From assembly GCF_001902635.1 (NCBI RefSeq), contig NZ_MJAO01000026.1, positions 1 through 64,000 on the forward strand: a DNA stretch of 64,000 nucleotides, written 5' to 3'. Source of the DNA: Serratia marcescens. GTDB taxonomy: Bacteria; Pseudomonadota; Gammaproteobacteria; Enterobacterales; Enterobacteriaceae. This document shows, one piece after another, positions 1-9,872 of the stretch (position 1 is its first letter; every line of letters begins with the position of its first letter). The notes under the pieces are model-generated. The model made no database searches. It was not told where the DNA came from and saw only the letters and a list, made by a program, of their open reading frames with translations. The position numbers and the translations under genes are program-made.

Positions 1-39
1 CATCTGCGGGCCGTTTTATTTACTGAGCGGTCACGGGAT

Positions 40-1419
40 TCAACGGCTGGTGACGCCGTCGACGCGTTGGCTGCGCTGTTTGATAGCGTAACCGACGGCC
101 AGGATCGCCACCCAAACCGGGATCAGCAGCACCGAGATTTGAATGCCCGGCGTCAGGTACATGATCACCAGAATGCCGGCCATGAACAGCAGGCACAGGT
201 AGTTGCTGAACGGGTACCAGAACGCTTTGAACTTCGGCACCACGCCTTCACGGTTTTTGGCGGCGCGGAACTTCAGGTGCGCCAGGCTGATCATCGCCCA
301 GTTGATCACCAGCGCCGAGACCACCAAGGCCATCAGCAGTTCGAAGGCGCGGCCTGGGATCAGGTAGTTAATCAGCACGCACAGCGCGGTGGCGAGGGCG
401 GAAATGCCGATGGCCACCACCGGCACGCCGCGGCCGTCGACCTTCAGCAGGCTTTTCGGGCCGTTGCCCTGCTGCGCCAGGCCGTACAGCATGCGGCTGT
501 TGCAGTAGACGCAGCTGTTGTAGACCGACAGCGCGGCGGTGAGCACCACGATGTTCAGCACGGTCGCCACTAGGTTGCTGTTCAGCGCGTGGAAGATCAG
601 CACGAACGGGCTGCCACCTTCGACCACTTTGCCCCACGGGTACAGCGACAACAGAATGGCCAGCGAACCGATATAGAAGATCAGGATGCGGTAGATCACC
701 TGATTGGTGGCTTTTGGAATGCTCTTTTGCGGGTTGTCGGCTTCGGCGGCGGTGATGCCGACCAGTTCGAGGCCGCCGAAGGAGAACATGATCACCGCCA
801 TCGCCATCACCAGGCCCATGACGCCGTTCGGGAAGAACCCGCCCTGCGCCCACAGGTTGGTGATGGTGGCTTCGGGGCCGCCTATGCCGCTGAACAGCAG
901 GTAGGCGCCAAACACGATCATGCCGATAATCGCCACCACTTTGATGATGGCGAACCAGAACTCCATCTCACCGTAAACTTTGACGTTGGCCAGGTTAATG
1001 GCGTTGATCGCCAGGAAGAACACCGCGGCGGAAACCCAGGTGGGGATCTCCGGCCACCAGTACTGTACGTAGATGCCGACCGCGGTCAGTTCCGCCATCG
1101 CCACCAGGACATACAGCACCCAGTAGTTCCAGCCGGAGGCGAAGCCGGCGAAGTTGCCCCAGTATTTGTAGGCGAAGTGGCTGAAGGAACCGGCGACCGG
1201 CTCTTCCACCACCATTTCCCCCAGCTGGCGCATGATCAGAAACGCGATGAAGCCGCCGATGGCGTAGCCGAGAAGCACTGACGGGCCGGCCATTTTTATT
1301 GTTTGAGCGATACCGAGAAATAACCCGGTGCCGATTGCGCCACCTAAGGCGATGAGCTGAATATGGCGGTTTTTCAGGCCGCGTTTCAGCTGGTCACCAT
1401 GCTGTTGACCATCCATCAA
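40..1419 (-). CDS. aroP: Aromatic amino acid permease AroP
   Basis: A 459-residue inner-membrane permease of the amino acid-polyamine-cation family. It imports phenylalanine, tyrosine and tryptophan with protons. The N-terminus reads QLKRGLKNRHIQLIALGGAI, typical of this family just before the first helix, and about twelve hydrophobic segments follow along the whole chain. Length and sequence match E. coli AroP closely. PheP and other paralogues are the main alternatives, but the position directly upstream of and divergent from pdhR is that of aroP in E. coli. Two predicted TyrR boxes lie just upstream of the ATG, consistent with TyrR repression. Confidence 0.95.
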   Translation of the reverse strand: MMDGQQHGDQLKRGLKNRHIQLIALGGAIGTGLFLGIAQTIKMAGPSVLLGYAIGGFIAFLIMRQLGEMVVEEPVAGSFSHFAYKYWGNFAGFASGWNYWVLYVLVAMAELTAVGIYVQYWWPEIPTWVSAAVFFLAINAINLANVKVYGEMEFWFAIIKVVAIIGMIVFGAYLLFSGIGGPEATITNLWAQGGFFPNGVMGLVMAMAVIMFSFGGLELVGITAAEADNPQKSIPKATNQVIYRILIFYIGSLAILLSLYPWGKVVEGGSPFVLIFHALNSNLVATVLNIVVLTAALSVYNSCVYCNSRMLYGLAQQGNGPKSLLKVDGRGVPVVAIGISALATALCVLINYLIPGRAFELLMALVVSALVINWAMISLAHLKFRAAKNREGVVPKFKAFWYPFSNYLCLLFMAGILVIMYLTPGIQISVLLIPVWVAILAVGYAIKQRSQRVDGVTSR

Positions 1420-1452
1420 TCTAACCCTCTGTCGTTGCGAACGACCACATAC

Positions 1453-1493
1453 TGTAAAGCAGTGGTTACGATGTGTGTTTTGTTTTATTTACG
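1453..1493. promoter_or_regulatory. Tandem TyrR-box candidates upstream of aroP
   Basis: TGTAAA-N6-GTTACG at 1453-1470 matches the TyrR box TGTAAA-N6-TTTACA at 10 of 12 positions. A weaker copy, TGTTTT-N6-TTTACG, lies at 1476-1493. The 5-base gap gives a centre spacing of 23 bases, on the same face of the helix. TyrR repression of aroP through two boxes is known in E. coli; use of these sites here is inferred. Confidence 0.5.
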
Positions 1494-1929
1494 GCGTTAT
1501 AGCTATTAATTCCACGGTGCCGCTACCGTTTGGCAGAGAATAATGTTATGCGCGTCAGTTTGCACCTGCTTTGTCGTGTGAGTGATTAAGATTGCAGCAG
1601 TTTAGGAAACAAAATGCGGGTTGTGTGACGGCGGGGGGGATTCAGTGCATGAAATAAGCAACAAATCACATAATGCGCAAAAATAACGTAGATTCGATCG
1701 CTTTGCTGCGCTCAAATAATGAGCGGCAAGGCGCCGGGTTGCTCGCCAAATAGCCATTCATCAAAGCGTAATAACCATGCAATAAAACTCGGGCAAAAAG
1801 TTTGCACTCTTCCTTGCGTAAGGTTTGGTAAAAGTTAAATCCCCAACCCGATGCGTAAATGGTAATACCATCACGGCGTTACCGGTTTGCAGCGGGGTTT
1901 TCAGCGGGGTGTTAAAATGTGCGGGTAAC

Positions 1930-1943
1930 CTGATTTCGATCAA
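1930..1943. promoter_or_regulatory. FNR-box candidate upstream of pdhR
   Basis: CTGATTTCGATCAA differs from the FNR consensus TTGAT-N4-ATCAA at one of ten positions. It lies about 115 bases before the pdhR ATG. Anaerobic repression of the pdh operon is known in E. coli, so the site is plausible, but it rests only on the match. Confidence 0.45.
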
Positions 1944-1997
1944 GGCCCGTATGGACAGGAGGTGAATACTTTGTTACTTTACCGTCACGTTTTTGAA

Positions 1998-2012
1998 ATT
2001 GGTATTACCAAT
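1998..2012. promoter_or_regulatory. PdhR operator
   Basis: ATTGGTATTACCAAT is a perfect palindrome fitting the PdhR consensus ATTGGT-N3-ACCAAT. It lies 34 bases before the pdhR ATG, as expected for autorepression of the pdhR-aceEF-lpd operon that is relieved by pyruvate. An open frame running through this site from a TTG at 1993 is therefore not the true N-terminus of PdhR. Confidence 0.9.
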
Positions 2013-2046
2013 TGACTCCGCGCCATTCGCAGAGAAGAATTCACTC

Positions 2047-2811
2047 ATGGCCTACAGCAAAATCCGCCAACCCAAGTTGTCAGATGTTATCGAGCAACAG
2101 CTCGAATACCTGATCCTCGAAGGGACGCTGCGCCCAGGCGAAAAATTGCCCCCTGAGCGCGAGCTGGCGAAACAGTTTGATGTCTCCCGTCCTTCTCTGA
2201 GAGAGGCCATTCAGCGCCTGGAAGCGAAAGGGCTGCTCCTGCGTCGTCAGGGCGGCGGCACCTTCGTGCAAACTAATCTGTGGCAGAGCTTCAGCGATCC
2301 GCTGGCCGAGCTGCTGGCCGACCATCCCGAATCACAGTTCGATCTGCTGGAAACCCGTCACGCGCTGGAAGGCATTGCCGCCTATTACGCGGCGCTGCGC
2401 GGCACCGATGAAGATCTGGCGCGTATCCGCGATTGCCACATTGTGATTCAACAGGCTCAGGACAGCGGCGATCTCGACGCCGAAGCCGATGCGGTCATGC
2501 AGTATCAAATCGCCGTGACCGAAGCCGCCCACAACGTTGTGTTACTTCACCTGCTACGCTGCATGGGGCCGATGCTGGAACAGAACGTGCGTCAGAACTT
2601 TGAATTGCTCTACTCGCGCCGTGAGATGTTGGCAAAAGTGAGCAGCCACCGCGCCGGAATTTTTGAGGCGATTGTGGCACGCGAGCCGGAAAAGGCCCGT
2701 GAAGCCTCGCATCGCCACTTGGCGTTTATCGAGGAAATCTTGCTGGATCTCAGCCGGGAGCATACTCGGCGCGAGAGATCGCTACGGCGTCTCCAGCAAC
2801 GCAAGGATTAA
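2047..2811 (+). CDS. pdhR: Pyruvate-sensing transcriptional repressor PdhR
   Basis: A 254-residue GntR-family regulator of the FadR subgroup. It represses the pyruvate dehydrogenase operon and is released by pyruvate. The N-terminal winged helix-turn-helix (about residues 5-75) carries the typical [20 protein letters not shown] segment, and a helical FCD ligand-binding domain follows. The ATG at 2047 ([11 protein letters not shown]) was chosen because it matches the E. coli N-terminus and because an upstream TTG frame would run through the operator. It is the first gene of pdhR-aceE-aceF-lpd. Confidence 0.96.
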   Translation: MAYSKIRQPKLSDVIEQQLEYLILEGTLRPGEKLPPERELAKQFDVSRPSLREAIQRLEAKGLLLRRQGGGTFVQTNLWQSFSDPLAELLADHPESQFDLLETRHALEGIAAYYAALRGTDEDLARIRDCHIVIQQAQDSGDLDAEADAVMQYQIAVTEAAHNVVLLHLLRCMGPMLEQNVRQNFELLYSRREMLAKVSSHRAGIFEAIVAREPEKAREASHRHLAFIEEILLDLSREHTRRERSLRRLQQRKD

Positions 2812-2977
2812 GAGCTGTCCTCTTCAGGGTACACCAGCCTGCGGGGGGTTAAGTTCGAGGTACTTAGTTAAGTACTTAAGCGGCAACTAAACTGATGGGC
2901 CTGTCTTCGTGTGTTTTTTCACAGAGCACAGGAAGACAGGCTCCAAACAAACCATTAGACAGATAAGGAATACCACC

Positions 2978-5641
2978 ATGTCAGAACGTTTAAACAATGA
3001 CGTGGATCCGATCGAAACCCGCGACTGGCTGCAGGCGATCGAATCGGTCATCCGTGAAGAGGGTGTTGAGCGAGCTCAGTTTCTGATTGATCAGGTATTG
3101 GGAGAAGCCCGCAAAGGCGGCGTTAACGTTGCGGCCGGTGCTGCAGCGCACAACTACGTCAACACCATCGCGGTAGAAGACGAACCGGCTTACCCAGGCA
3201 ACCTGGATCTGGAACGCCGCATCCGTTCAGCGATCCGCTGGAACGCGATCATGACCGTTCTGCGCGCATCCAAAAAAGACCTGGAGCTGGGCGGCCACAT
3301 GGCTTCCTTCCAGTCTTCCGCGACCTTCTACGAAGTCTGCTTTAACCACTTCTTCCGCGCACGCAACGAGAAAGACGGCGGCGACCTGGTGTACTTCCAG
3401 GGCCACATCTCTCCGGGCGTTTACGCGCGTGCCTTCCTTGAAGGCCGCCTGACCGAAGAACAAATGAACAACTTCCGTCAGGAAGTGCACGGCAACGGCC
3501 TGTCCTCTTACCCGCATCCTAAGCTGATGCCGGAATTCTGGCAGTTCCCGACCGTGTCCATGGGCCTGGGCCCAATCAGCGCCATCTACCAGGCGAAGTT
3601 CCTGAAATATCTGGAACACCGCGGCCTGAAAGACACCTCTGAGCAAACCGTTTACGCCTTCCTGGGCGACGGTGAGATGGATGAGCCGGAATCCAAAGGC
3701 GCCATCACCATCGCGACCCGCGAGAAGCTGGACAACCTGGTGTTCGTCATCAACTGCAACCTGCAGCGTCTGGACGGCCCGGTTACCGGCAACGGCAAGA
3801 TCATCAACGAACTGGAAGGCATCTTCTCCGGCGCAGGCTGGCAGGTGCTGAAAGTGATCTGGGGCGGCCGTTGGGACGAACTGCTGCGTAAAGACACCAG
3901 CGGTAAACTGGTTCAGCTGATGAACGAGACCCTGGACGGCGACTACCAGACCTTCAAATCCAAAGACGGCGCTTACGTGCGCGAGCACTTCTTCGGCCGT
4001 TATCCGGAAACCGCGGCGCTGGTCAAAGACATGACCGACGACGAAATCTGGGCGCTGAACCGTGGTGGTCACGATCCGAAGAAAATCTTCGCTGCACTGA
4101 AAAAAGCGCAGGACACCAAAGGCAAACCGACCGTTATCCTGGCCCACACCATCAAAGGTTACGGCATGGGTGAAACCGCGGAAGGTAAAAACATCGCTCA
4201 CCAGGTGAAGAAAATGAACATGGAAGGGGTTCACCACTTCCGCGATCGTTTCAACGTGCCGGTTGCCGATGCTGACATCGAAAAACTGCCGTACATCACC
4301 TTCGAGAAAGAGTCCGAAGAGTACAAATACCTGCACGAACGTCGCCAGGCGCTGAAAGGCTACGTGCCGACCCGTCTGCCGGAGTTCACCCAGAAGCTGG
4401 AAATGCCGGCGCTGGAAGATTTCAGCTCGCTGCTGGAAGAGCAGAACAAAGAGATCTCCACCACTATCGCCTTCGTGCGTGCCCTGAACGTGATGCTGAA
4501 GAACAAGTCGATCAAAGATCGCCTGGTGCCAATCATCGCCGACGAAGCGCGTACCTTTGGTATGGAAGGTCTGTTCCGTCAGATCGGTATCTACAGCCCG
4601 AACGGCCAGCAGTACACCCCGCAGGACCGTGAGCAGGTTGCTTACTACAAAGAAGACGAGAAAGGCCAAATCCTGCAGGAAGGCATCAACGAACTGGGCG
4701 CAGCGTCTTCCTGGCTGGCCGCAGCGACGTCCTACAGCACCAACGATCTGCCGATGATTCCGTTCTACATCTACTACTCGATGTTCGGTTTCCAACGTAT
4801 CGGCGACCTGTGCTGGGCAGCGGGCGACCAACAGGCGCGCGGCTTCCTGATCGGCGGGACTTCGGGCCGTACTACCCTGAACGGCGAAGGTCTGCAGCAC
4901 GAAGATGGCCACAGCCACATTCAGTCTCTGACCATCCCTAACTGCATCTCTTACGATCCGGCTTACGCGTACGAAGTGGCGGTCATCATGCACGACGGTC
5001 TGGTGCGCATGTATGGCGAGAACCCAGAGAACGTGTACTACTACCTGACCACGCTGAACGAAAACTACCACATGCCTGCGATGCCGCAGGGTGCGGAAGA
5101 AGGTATCCGCAAGGGTATCTACAAGCTGGAAACGCTGGAAGGCAGCAAAGGCAAGGTACAGTTGCTGGGCTCCGGTGCGATCCTGCGCCACGTGCGCGAA
5201 GCTGCGCAGATCCTGGCGAAGGACTACGGCGTGGGTTCCGACACCTACAGCGTGACCTCGTTCACCGAACTGGCGCGCGACGGCCAGGATTGCGAGCGCT
5301 GGAACATGCTGCACCCAACCGAAGCGCCACGCGTGCCTTACATCGCTCAGGTGATGAGCGACGCGCCGGCGGTAGCGTCTACCGACTACATGAAACTGTT
5401 CGCCGAGCAGGTTCGTACTTATGTGCCGGCCAGCGATTATCGCGTACTGGGCACCGACGGCTTCGGTCGTTCGGACAGCCGCGAAAACCTGCGTCACCAC
5501 TTCGAAGTCGATGCGTCCTACGTGGTGGTTGCTGCTCTGGGTGAACTGGCTAAACGCGGTGAGATCGAAGCTTCTGTGGTTGCTGATGCAATCAAGAAAT
5601 TCAACATCAACCCAGAAAAAGTTAACCCGCGTCTGGCCTAA
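2978..5641 (+). CDS. aceE: Pyruvate dehydrogenase E1 component
   Basis: The 887-residue homodimeric E1 decarboxylase. It uses thiamine diphosphate and Mg2+ to decarboxylate pyruvate and acetylate the lipoyl groups of AceF. The cofactor motif begins at GDGEMDEPES (about residue 230) with the expected downstream Asn in VINCNLQ. The ATG at 2978 (MSERLNNDVDP) gives exactly the E. coli length and follows AGATAAGGA. An in-frame upstream start at 2909 would add residues without family support. It is followed 13 bases later by aceF. Confidence 0.98.
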   Translation: MSERLNNDVDPIETRDWLQAIESVIREEGVERAQFLIDQVLGEARKGGVNVAAGAAAHNYVNTIAVEDEPAYPGNLDLERRIRSAIRWNAIMTVLRASKKDLELGGHMASFQSSATFYEVCFNHFFRARNEKDGGDLVYFQGHISPGVYARAFLEGRLTEEQMNNFRQEVHGNGLSSYPHPKLMPEFWQFPTVSMGLGPISAIYQAKFLKYLEHRGLKDTSEQTVYAFLGDGEMDEPESKGAITIATREKLDNLVFVINCNLQRLDGPVTGNGKIINELEGIFSGAGWQVLKVIWGGRWDELLRKDTSGKLVQLMNETLDGDYQTFKSKDGAYVREHFFGRYPETAALVKDMTDDEIWALNRGGHDPKKIFAALKKAQDTKGKPTVILAHTIKGYGMGETAEGKNIAHQVKKMNMEGVHHFRDRFNVPVADADIEKLPYITFEKESEEYKYLHERRQALKGYVPTRLPEFTQKLEMPALEDFSSLLEEQNKEISTTIAFVRALNVMLKNKSIKDRLVPIIADEARTFGMEGLFRQIGIYSPNGQQYTPQDREQVAYYKEDEKGQILQEGINELGAASSWLAAATSYSTNDLPMIPFYIYYSMFGFQRIGDLCWAAGDQQARGFLIGGTSGRTTLNGEGLQHEDGHSHIQSLTIPNCISYDPAYAYEVAVIMHDGLVRMYGENPENVYYYLTTLNENYHMPAMPQGAEEGIRKGIYKLETLEGSKGKVQLLGSGAILRHVREAAQILAKDYGVGSDTYSVTSFTELARDGQDCERWNMLHPTEAPRVPYIAQVMSDAPAVASTDYMKLFAEQVRTYVPASDYRVLGTDGFGRSDSRENLRHHFEVDASYVVVAALGELAKRGEIEASVVADAIKKFNINPEKVNPRLA

Positions 5642-5654
5642 GAGGTACTGAATA

Positions 5655-7523
5655 ATGTCTATCGAAATCAACGTACCGGACATCGGTGCAGATGAAGTCG
5701 AAATCACCGAGATTCTGGTGAAGGTCGGCGATAAAGTTGAAGCGGAACAATCGCTGATCACCGTGGAAGGCGACAAGGCTTCCATGGAAGTGCCATCCCC
5801 GCAGGCGGGCGTGGTGAAAGAGATCAAAGTAGCGGTCGGCGATAAAACCGAAACCGGCAAACTGATCATGATCTTCGAAGCGGCGGGCGCAGCTCCGGCG
5901 GCGAAAGCGGAAGAAAAACCGGCGGCCGCTGCTGCTGCCCCGGTTGCCGCTGCGGCCAAAGACGTTGCCGTGCCGGACATCGGCGCCGACGAAGTCGAAG
6001 TGACCGAGATCCTGGTGAAAGTGGGCGATAAGGTGGAAGCCGAGCAGTCCCTGATCACCGTGGAAGGCGACAAGGCTTCCATGGAAGTGCCTGCGCCGTT
6101 CGCGGGCACCGTGAAAGAGATCAAGATCGCGACCGGCGACAAAGTGAAAACCGGTTCCCTGATCATGGTGTTCGAAGTGGCCGGCGCCGCTTCCGCTGCG
6201 GCCCCGGCTGCGGCGCAAGCCCCTGCCGCTGCTGCAGCACCTGCGGCCTCTGCGGCGAAAGACGTCGCGGTGCCGGATATCGGCGGCGACGAAGTCGAAG
6301 TGACCGAAGTGATGGTTAAGGTGGGCGACAAGGTTGCCGCCGAGCAGTCTCTGATCACCGTGGAAGGCGACAAGGCTTCTATGGAAGTGCCTGCACCGTT
6401 CGCAGGTACCGTGAAAGAGATCAAGATCGCGACCGGCGACAAAGTGAAAACCGGCTCCCTGATCATGGTGTTCGAAGTGGAAGGCGCTGCGCCTGCCGCT
6501 GCTCCAGCCGCTAAAGCGGAAGCTGCGCCGGCTCCGGCCGCTGCTAAAGCCGCCGCACCGGCTGCGAAAGCCGACGACAAAGGCGAGTTCGCCGAGAACG
6601 CGGCATACGTGCACGCGACCCCGGTCATTCGTCGTCTGGCGCGTGAATTCGGCGTTAACCTGGCGAAAGTGAAAGGCACCGGTCGTAAAGGCCGCATCCT
6701 GCGCGAAGACGTTCAGACTTACGTGAAAGACGCGGTGAAACGCGCTGAAGCGGCCCCGGCGGCTGCCGGCGGCGGTCTGCCAGGCATGCTGCCATGGCCG
6801 AAAGTGGACTTCAGCAAGTTCGGTGAGATCGAAGAAGTCGAAATGGGCCGCATCCAGAAGATCTCTGGCGCGAACCTGAGCCGCAACTGGGTGATGATCC
6901 CACACGTGACTCACTTCGACAAAACCGACATCACCGATCTGGAAGCGTTCCGCAAACAGCAGAACGACGAAGCGGCCAAGCGCAAGCTGGACGTGAAGTT
7001 CACGCCTGTCGTGTTCATCATGAAAGCCGTCGCTGCCGCTCTGGAGCAGATGCCGCGCTTCAACAGCTCGCTGTCCGAAGATGGCCAGAAGTTGACGCTG
7101 AAGAAATACATCAACATCGGCGTGGCGGTAGATACCCCGAACGGCCTGGTGGTTCCGGTGTTCAAGGACGTGAACAAGAAGAGCATCACCGAGCTGTCTC
7201 GCGAACTGATGGCCATCTCCAAGAAAGCGCGCGACGGCAAGCTGACCGCGGGCGAGATGCAGGGCGGCTGCTTCACCATCTCCAGCCTGGGCGGTATCGG
7301 GACGACTCACTTCGCGCCGATCGTCAACGCGCCGGAAGTGGCTATCCTGGGCGTCTCCAAGTCTTCCATGGAGCCGGTCTGGAACGGTAAAGAGTTCATG
7401 CCGCGCCTGATGATGCCGATGTCGCTGTCCTTCGACCACCGCGTTATCGACGGTGCCGATGGTGCACGCTTCATCACCATCATCAACAACATGTTGTCCG
7501 ACATTCGCCGTCTGGTGATGTAA
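5655..7523 (+). CDS. aceF: Dihydrolipoyl acetyltransferase, E2 of pyruvate dehydrogenase
   Basis: The 622-residue core of the complex, which moves acetyl groups from E1 to coenzyme A. Three lipoyl domains are visible, each with the [10 protein letters not shown] motif; the lipoylated lysines should be K41, K140 and K240. They are joined by flexible Ala/Pro-rich linkers. A peripheral subunit-binding domain follows (about 316-355, [10 protein letters not shown]), then the catalytic domain ending in [14 protein letters not shown] with H595 and D599. The second and third lipoyl domains are almost identical in DNA, with a 300-base period. Confidence 0.98.
   Translation: MSIEINVPDIGADEVEITEILVKVGDKVEAEQSLITVEGDKASMEVPSPQAGVVKEIKVAVGDKTETGKLIMIFEAAGAAPAAKAEEKPAAAAAAPVAAAAKDVAVPDIGADEVEVTEILVKVGDKVEAEQSLITVEGDKASMEVPAPFAGTVKEIKIATGDKVKTGSLIMVFEVAGAASAAAPAAAQAPAAAAAPAASAAKDVAVPDIGGDEVEVTEVMVKVGDKVAAEQSLITVEGDKASMEVPAPFAGTVKEIKIATGDKVKTGSLIMVFEVEGAAPAAAPAAKAEAAPAPAAAKAAAPAAKADDKGEFAENAAYVHATPVIRRLAREFGVNLAKVKGTGRKGRILREDVQTYVKDAVKRAEAAPAAAGGGLPGMLPWPKVDFSKFGEIEEVEMGRIQKISGANLSRNWVMIPHVTHFDKTDITDLEAFRKQQNDEAAKRKLDVKFTPVVFIMKAVAAALEQMPRFNSSLSEDGQKLTLKKYINIGVAVDTPNGLVVPVFKDVNKKSITELSRELMAISKKARDGKLTAGEMQGGCFTISSLGGIGTTHFAPIVNAPEVAILGVSKSSMEPVWNGKEFMPRLMMPMSLSFDHRVIDGADGARFITIINNMLSDIRRLVM
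5967..6482 (+). repeat. In-frame 300-bp repeat of lipoyl domains 2 and 3
   Basis: The stretches 5967-6182 and 6267-6482 inside aceF are offset by exactly 300 bases. They are nearly identical at the DNA level, including many synonymous positions, especially 6042-6178 against 6342-6478. The first lipoyl domain is clearly more diverged. This suggests recent homogenisation of domains 2 and 3. Confidence 0.85.
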
Positions 7524-7530
7524 TGCAAAA

Positions 7531-7552
7531 GGGGCGCAGCATGCTGCGCCCC
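7531..7552 (+). terminator. Hairpin after aceF, attenuator-like
   Basis: GGGGCGCAG-CATG-CTGCGCCCC is a perfect nine-base-pair stem that starts eight bases after the aceF stop. No clear T-run follows, so it may stabilise the mRNA end or only partly terminate, allowing read-through into lpd. Confidence 0.55.
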
Positions 7553-7710
7553 TGACGATTCAGTAGCAGTTTTGTCGGATTTTGCATAACTCGACAAAAT
7601 TGTTGAGACACGGGTCACTCGAACACGCTTTGCAGATTATTAACAATTCTGTAAACTGCTCGCGGTGTAAGCGTCCCGGTGGATGAAGGGCGTTATGAGA
7701 TCGATTAATA

Positions 7711-7837
7711 ATATGCCCTAAATAATTGGAGTTACATCAAGGCGGCAAGCGAGTGAGTCCCGCTGAGCTTACGCCAGTAAGTGATTCGGGCGAGCGAACG
7801 CAGCCAACACAGATGTAGCTTCAAGTATGACGGGTAT
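7711..7837. repeat. ERIC (IRU) palindromic element
   Basis: About 127 bases with the ERIC core AGTAAGTGATTCGGGCGAGC and the closing segment TTCAAGTATGACGGGTAT, in line with published ERIC primer and consensus sequences as I recall them. It lies in the aceF-lpd gap and so is probably transcribed as part of the read-through mRNA. Confidence 0.85.
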
Positions 7838-7880
7838 AAAATGACGTCTGACCCGCCGGACAATCAATTAAGAGGTCATG

Positions 7881-9305
7881 ATGAGTACTGAAATTAAAAC
7901 TCAGGTCGTGGTACTTGGGGCGGGCCCGGCAGGTTACTCTGCAGCCTTTCGTTGCGCTGACTTAGGTCTTGAAACCGTTCTGGTTGAACGTTATTCCACT
8001 CTGGGTGGGGTTTGCCTGAACGTGGGATGTATCCCTTCCAAAGCACTGCTGCACGTTGCCAAAGTGATCGAAGAAGCCAAAGCGCTGGCCGAACACGGCA
8101 TCGTTTTCGGTGAGCCGAAAACCGACATCGACAAAGTGCGCGTCTGGAAAGAAAAAGTCATCACTCAGCTGACCGGCGGTCTGGCTGGCATGGCTAAAGG
8201 CCGTAAAGTGAAAGTGGTCAACGGCCTGGGCAAGTTCACCGGCGCTAACACCCTGGTTGTGGAAGGCGAAAACGGCCCAACCACCATCAACTTCGACAAC
8301 GCCATCATCGCTGCAGGTTCTCGTCCGATCCAACTGCCATTCATTCCTCATGAAGATCCACGCGTGTGGGATTCTACCGATGCGCTGGCGCTGAAAACCG
8401 TCCCAGAGCGTCTGCTGGTTATGGGCGGCGGCATCATCGGCCTGGAAATGGGCACCGTATACCATGCGCTGGGTTCACAGATCGACGTCGTTGAAATGTT
8501 CGATCAGGTTATCCCGGCGGCAGATAAAGACGTGGTGAAAGTCTTCACCAAACGTATCAGCAAGCAGTTCAACCTGATGCTGGAAACCAAAGTGACTGCG
8601 GTAGAAGCCAAAGAAGACGGCATCTACGTCACGATGGAAGGTAAAAAAGCGCCGGCAGAACCACAGCGTTACGACGCGGTGCTGGTGGCGATCGGCCGCG
8701 TGCCGAACGGCAAACTGCTGGATGCCGGCAAAGCCGGTGTTGAAGTTGACGAGCGTGGCTTCATCAACGTCGACAAACAGCTGCGCACCAACGTGCCGCA
8801 CATCTTCGCTATCGGCGATATCGTCGGCCAGCCGATGCTGGCGCACAAAGGCGTGCACGAAGGCCACGTTGCCGCAGAAGTTATCGCCGGCATGAAGCAC
8901 TACTTCGACCCGAAAGTGATCCCATCCATCGCTTACACCGAGCCGGAAGTGGCATGGGTGGGTCTGACCGAGAAAGAAGCGAAAGAGAAAGGCATCAGCT
9001 ACGAAACCTCCACCTTCCCGTGGGCGGCTTCCGGCCGTGCGATCGCTTCCGATTGTGCAGACGGCATGACCAAACTGATCTTCGACAAAGAAACTCACCG
9101 CATCATCGGTGGTGCGATTGTCGGCACCAACGGCGGCGAGCTGCTGGGTGAAATCGGTCTGGCTATCGAGATGGGCTGCGACGCGGAAGACATCGCGCTG
9201 ACCATCCACGCTCACCCGACCCTGCACGAATCCGTGGGCCTGGCGGCGGAAATCTACGAAGGCAGCATCACCGATCTGCCTAACCCGAAAGCCAAGAAGA
9301 AGTAA
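7881..9305 (+). CDS. lpd: Dihydrolipoamide dehydrogenase (E3)
   Basis: A 474-residue FAD-dependent disulfide oxidoreductase. It reoxidises dihydrolipoyl groups with NAD+ in pyruvate dehydrogenase, 2-oxoglutarate dehydrogenase and the glycine cleavage system. The N-terminal FAD-binding motif is GAGPAG, the redox disulfide lies in GGVCLNVGC (C45/C50), a second nucleotide-binding motif is GGGIIG, and the C-terminal catalytic pair is in HPTLHE. Two ATG codons sit at 7878 and 7881; the second gives the E. coli length and is used here. AGAGG lies just upstream. Confidence 0.98.
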   Translation: MSTEIKTQVVVLGAGPAGYSAAFRCADLGLETVLVERYSTLGGVCLNVGCIPSKALLHVAKVIEEAKALAEHGIVFGEPKTDIDKVRVWKEKVITQLTGGLAGMAKGRKVKVVNGLGKFTGANTLVVEGENGPTTINFDNAIIAAGSRPIQLPFIPHEDPRVWDSTDALALKTVPERLLVMGGGIIGLEMGTVYHALGSQIDVVEMFDQVIPAADKDVVKVFTKRISKQFNLMLETKVTAVEAKEDGIYVTMEGKKAPAEPQRYDAVLVAIGRVPNGKLLDAGKAGVEVDERGFINVDKQLRTNVPHIFAIGDIVGQPMLAHKGVHEGHVAAEVIAGMKHYFDPKVIPSIAYTEPEVAWVGLTEKEAKEKGISYETSTFPWAASGRAIASDCADGMTKLIFDKETHRIIGGAIVGTNGGELLGEIGLAIEMGCDAEDIALTIHAHPTLHESVGLAAEIYEGSITDLPNPKAKKK

Positions 9306-9331
9306 TTCTGCTGGCCTGACCGGTTAACAAG

Positions 9332-9360
9332 CGGCTCCTGAAAAGGGGCCGTTTTTTTTT
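9332..9360 (+). terminator. Rho-independent terminator of lpd
   Basis: CGGCTCC-TGAAAA-GGGGCCG followed by nine T residues. It marks the end of the pyruvate dehydrogenase operon. Confidence 0.9.
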
Positions 9361-9567
9361 GCTCGGATCAGAAGGCGGTTTTTTTGTGTCCGCCACGCCA
9401 AATTTCGAACGCAATGCTTATATCCATTTTTATTGTATGGATATAATGACTCGCTTGTCCGGCTGAATGCCGTCGTTCGTCGCCATTGGCTTGCCGCCCC
9501 GGTTTGCCTGACCGGCAGCCGATTACGCTGCGCTCAACGATTCAGCAAAGATTTAATGTTGCTTTTA

Positions 9568-9583
9568 TGTGAACGAATTAACA
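9568..9583. promoter_or_regulatory. CRP-site candidate upstream of acnB
   Basis: TGTGA-ACGAAT-TAACA matches the CRP consensus TGTGA-N6-TCACA at nine of ten positions. It is followed by a possible -10 (TATGCT) near 9600. CRP activation of acnB is established in E. coli; its use here is inferred. Confidence 0.45.
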
Positions 9584-9872
9584 ACCGTTTCAAATCCTGA
9601 TATGCTGGCTGAGCGGAACCGGGCACTGTACCTTACAGTCCAGGACATCGACAGCAGTGCCCCGTCAGGATAGATGGCATCAATATCGCCGTGCGCTCTA
9701 CCCATCAGTCTTTCATGCTGCAACGCTGTTTGACCGTGCTCGTTTGCCCCAATCACTTTTTCGGGGTCTTTACCGGCCGATCGCCTAGCCACAGCATGAA
9801 ACCCCAAGGGTATAAACCCGGTTTGCATATACGCCAGGCACAATAAATGACAATGAGAGCGAGGAGAACGTC

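Larger units (their letters stand above)
1420..2046. other. aroP-pdhR divergent intergenic region
   Basis: This 627-base stretch separates aroP from pdhR. The aroP side holds the putative TyrR boxes; the pdhR side holds an FNR-like site and the PdhR operator. No convincing protein or RNA gene was seen between them. A 60-codon minus-strand frame at 1761-1943 has no signal-peptide or family features and is treated as chance. Confidence 0.7.
7524..7880. other. aceF-lpd intergenic region
   Basis: This gap of about 357 bases holds a GC-rich hairpin straight after aceF and an ERIC-type palindromic repeat. In E. coli lpd also has its own promoter in this gap, which separates extra lpd expression from aceEF; I could not pick out a clear promoter here. 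Confidence 0.7.
9306..9872. other. lpd-acnB intergenic region
   Basis: This 567-base gap contains the lpd terminator, a CRP-like site and the acnB leader. E. coli carries yacH here; no such gene is present. A 92-codon minus-strand frame at 9565-9843 runs through the predicted acnB promoter and has no recognisable protein features, so it is not called. Confidence 0.65.

Noticed and set aside
1993-2046. Extended PdhR N-terminus from TTG at 1993
   Set aside because: The extension would run through the PdhR operator and has no counterpart in the family; the ATG at 2047 fits.
3227-6697. A 1156-codon open frame antisense to aceE and aceF
   Set aside because: It mirrors the codon bias of the highly expressed GC-rich aceE-aceF genes; the predicted protein is low in complexity and has no family features.
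9565-9843. A 92-codon minus-strand frame upstream of acnB
   Set aside because: It overlaps the predicted CRP site and promoter and has no protein features.
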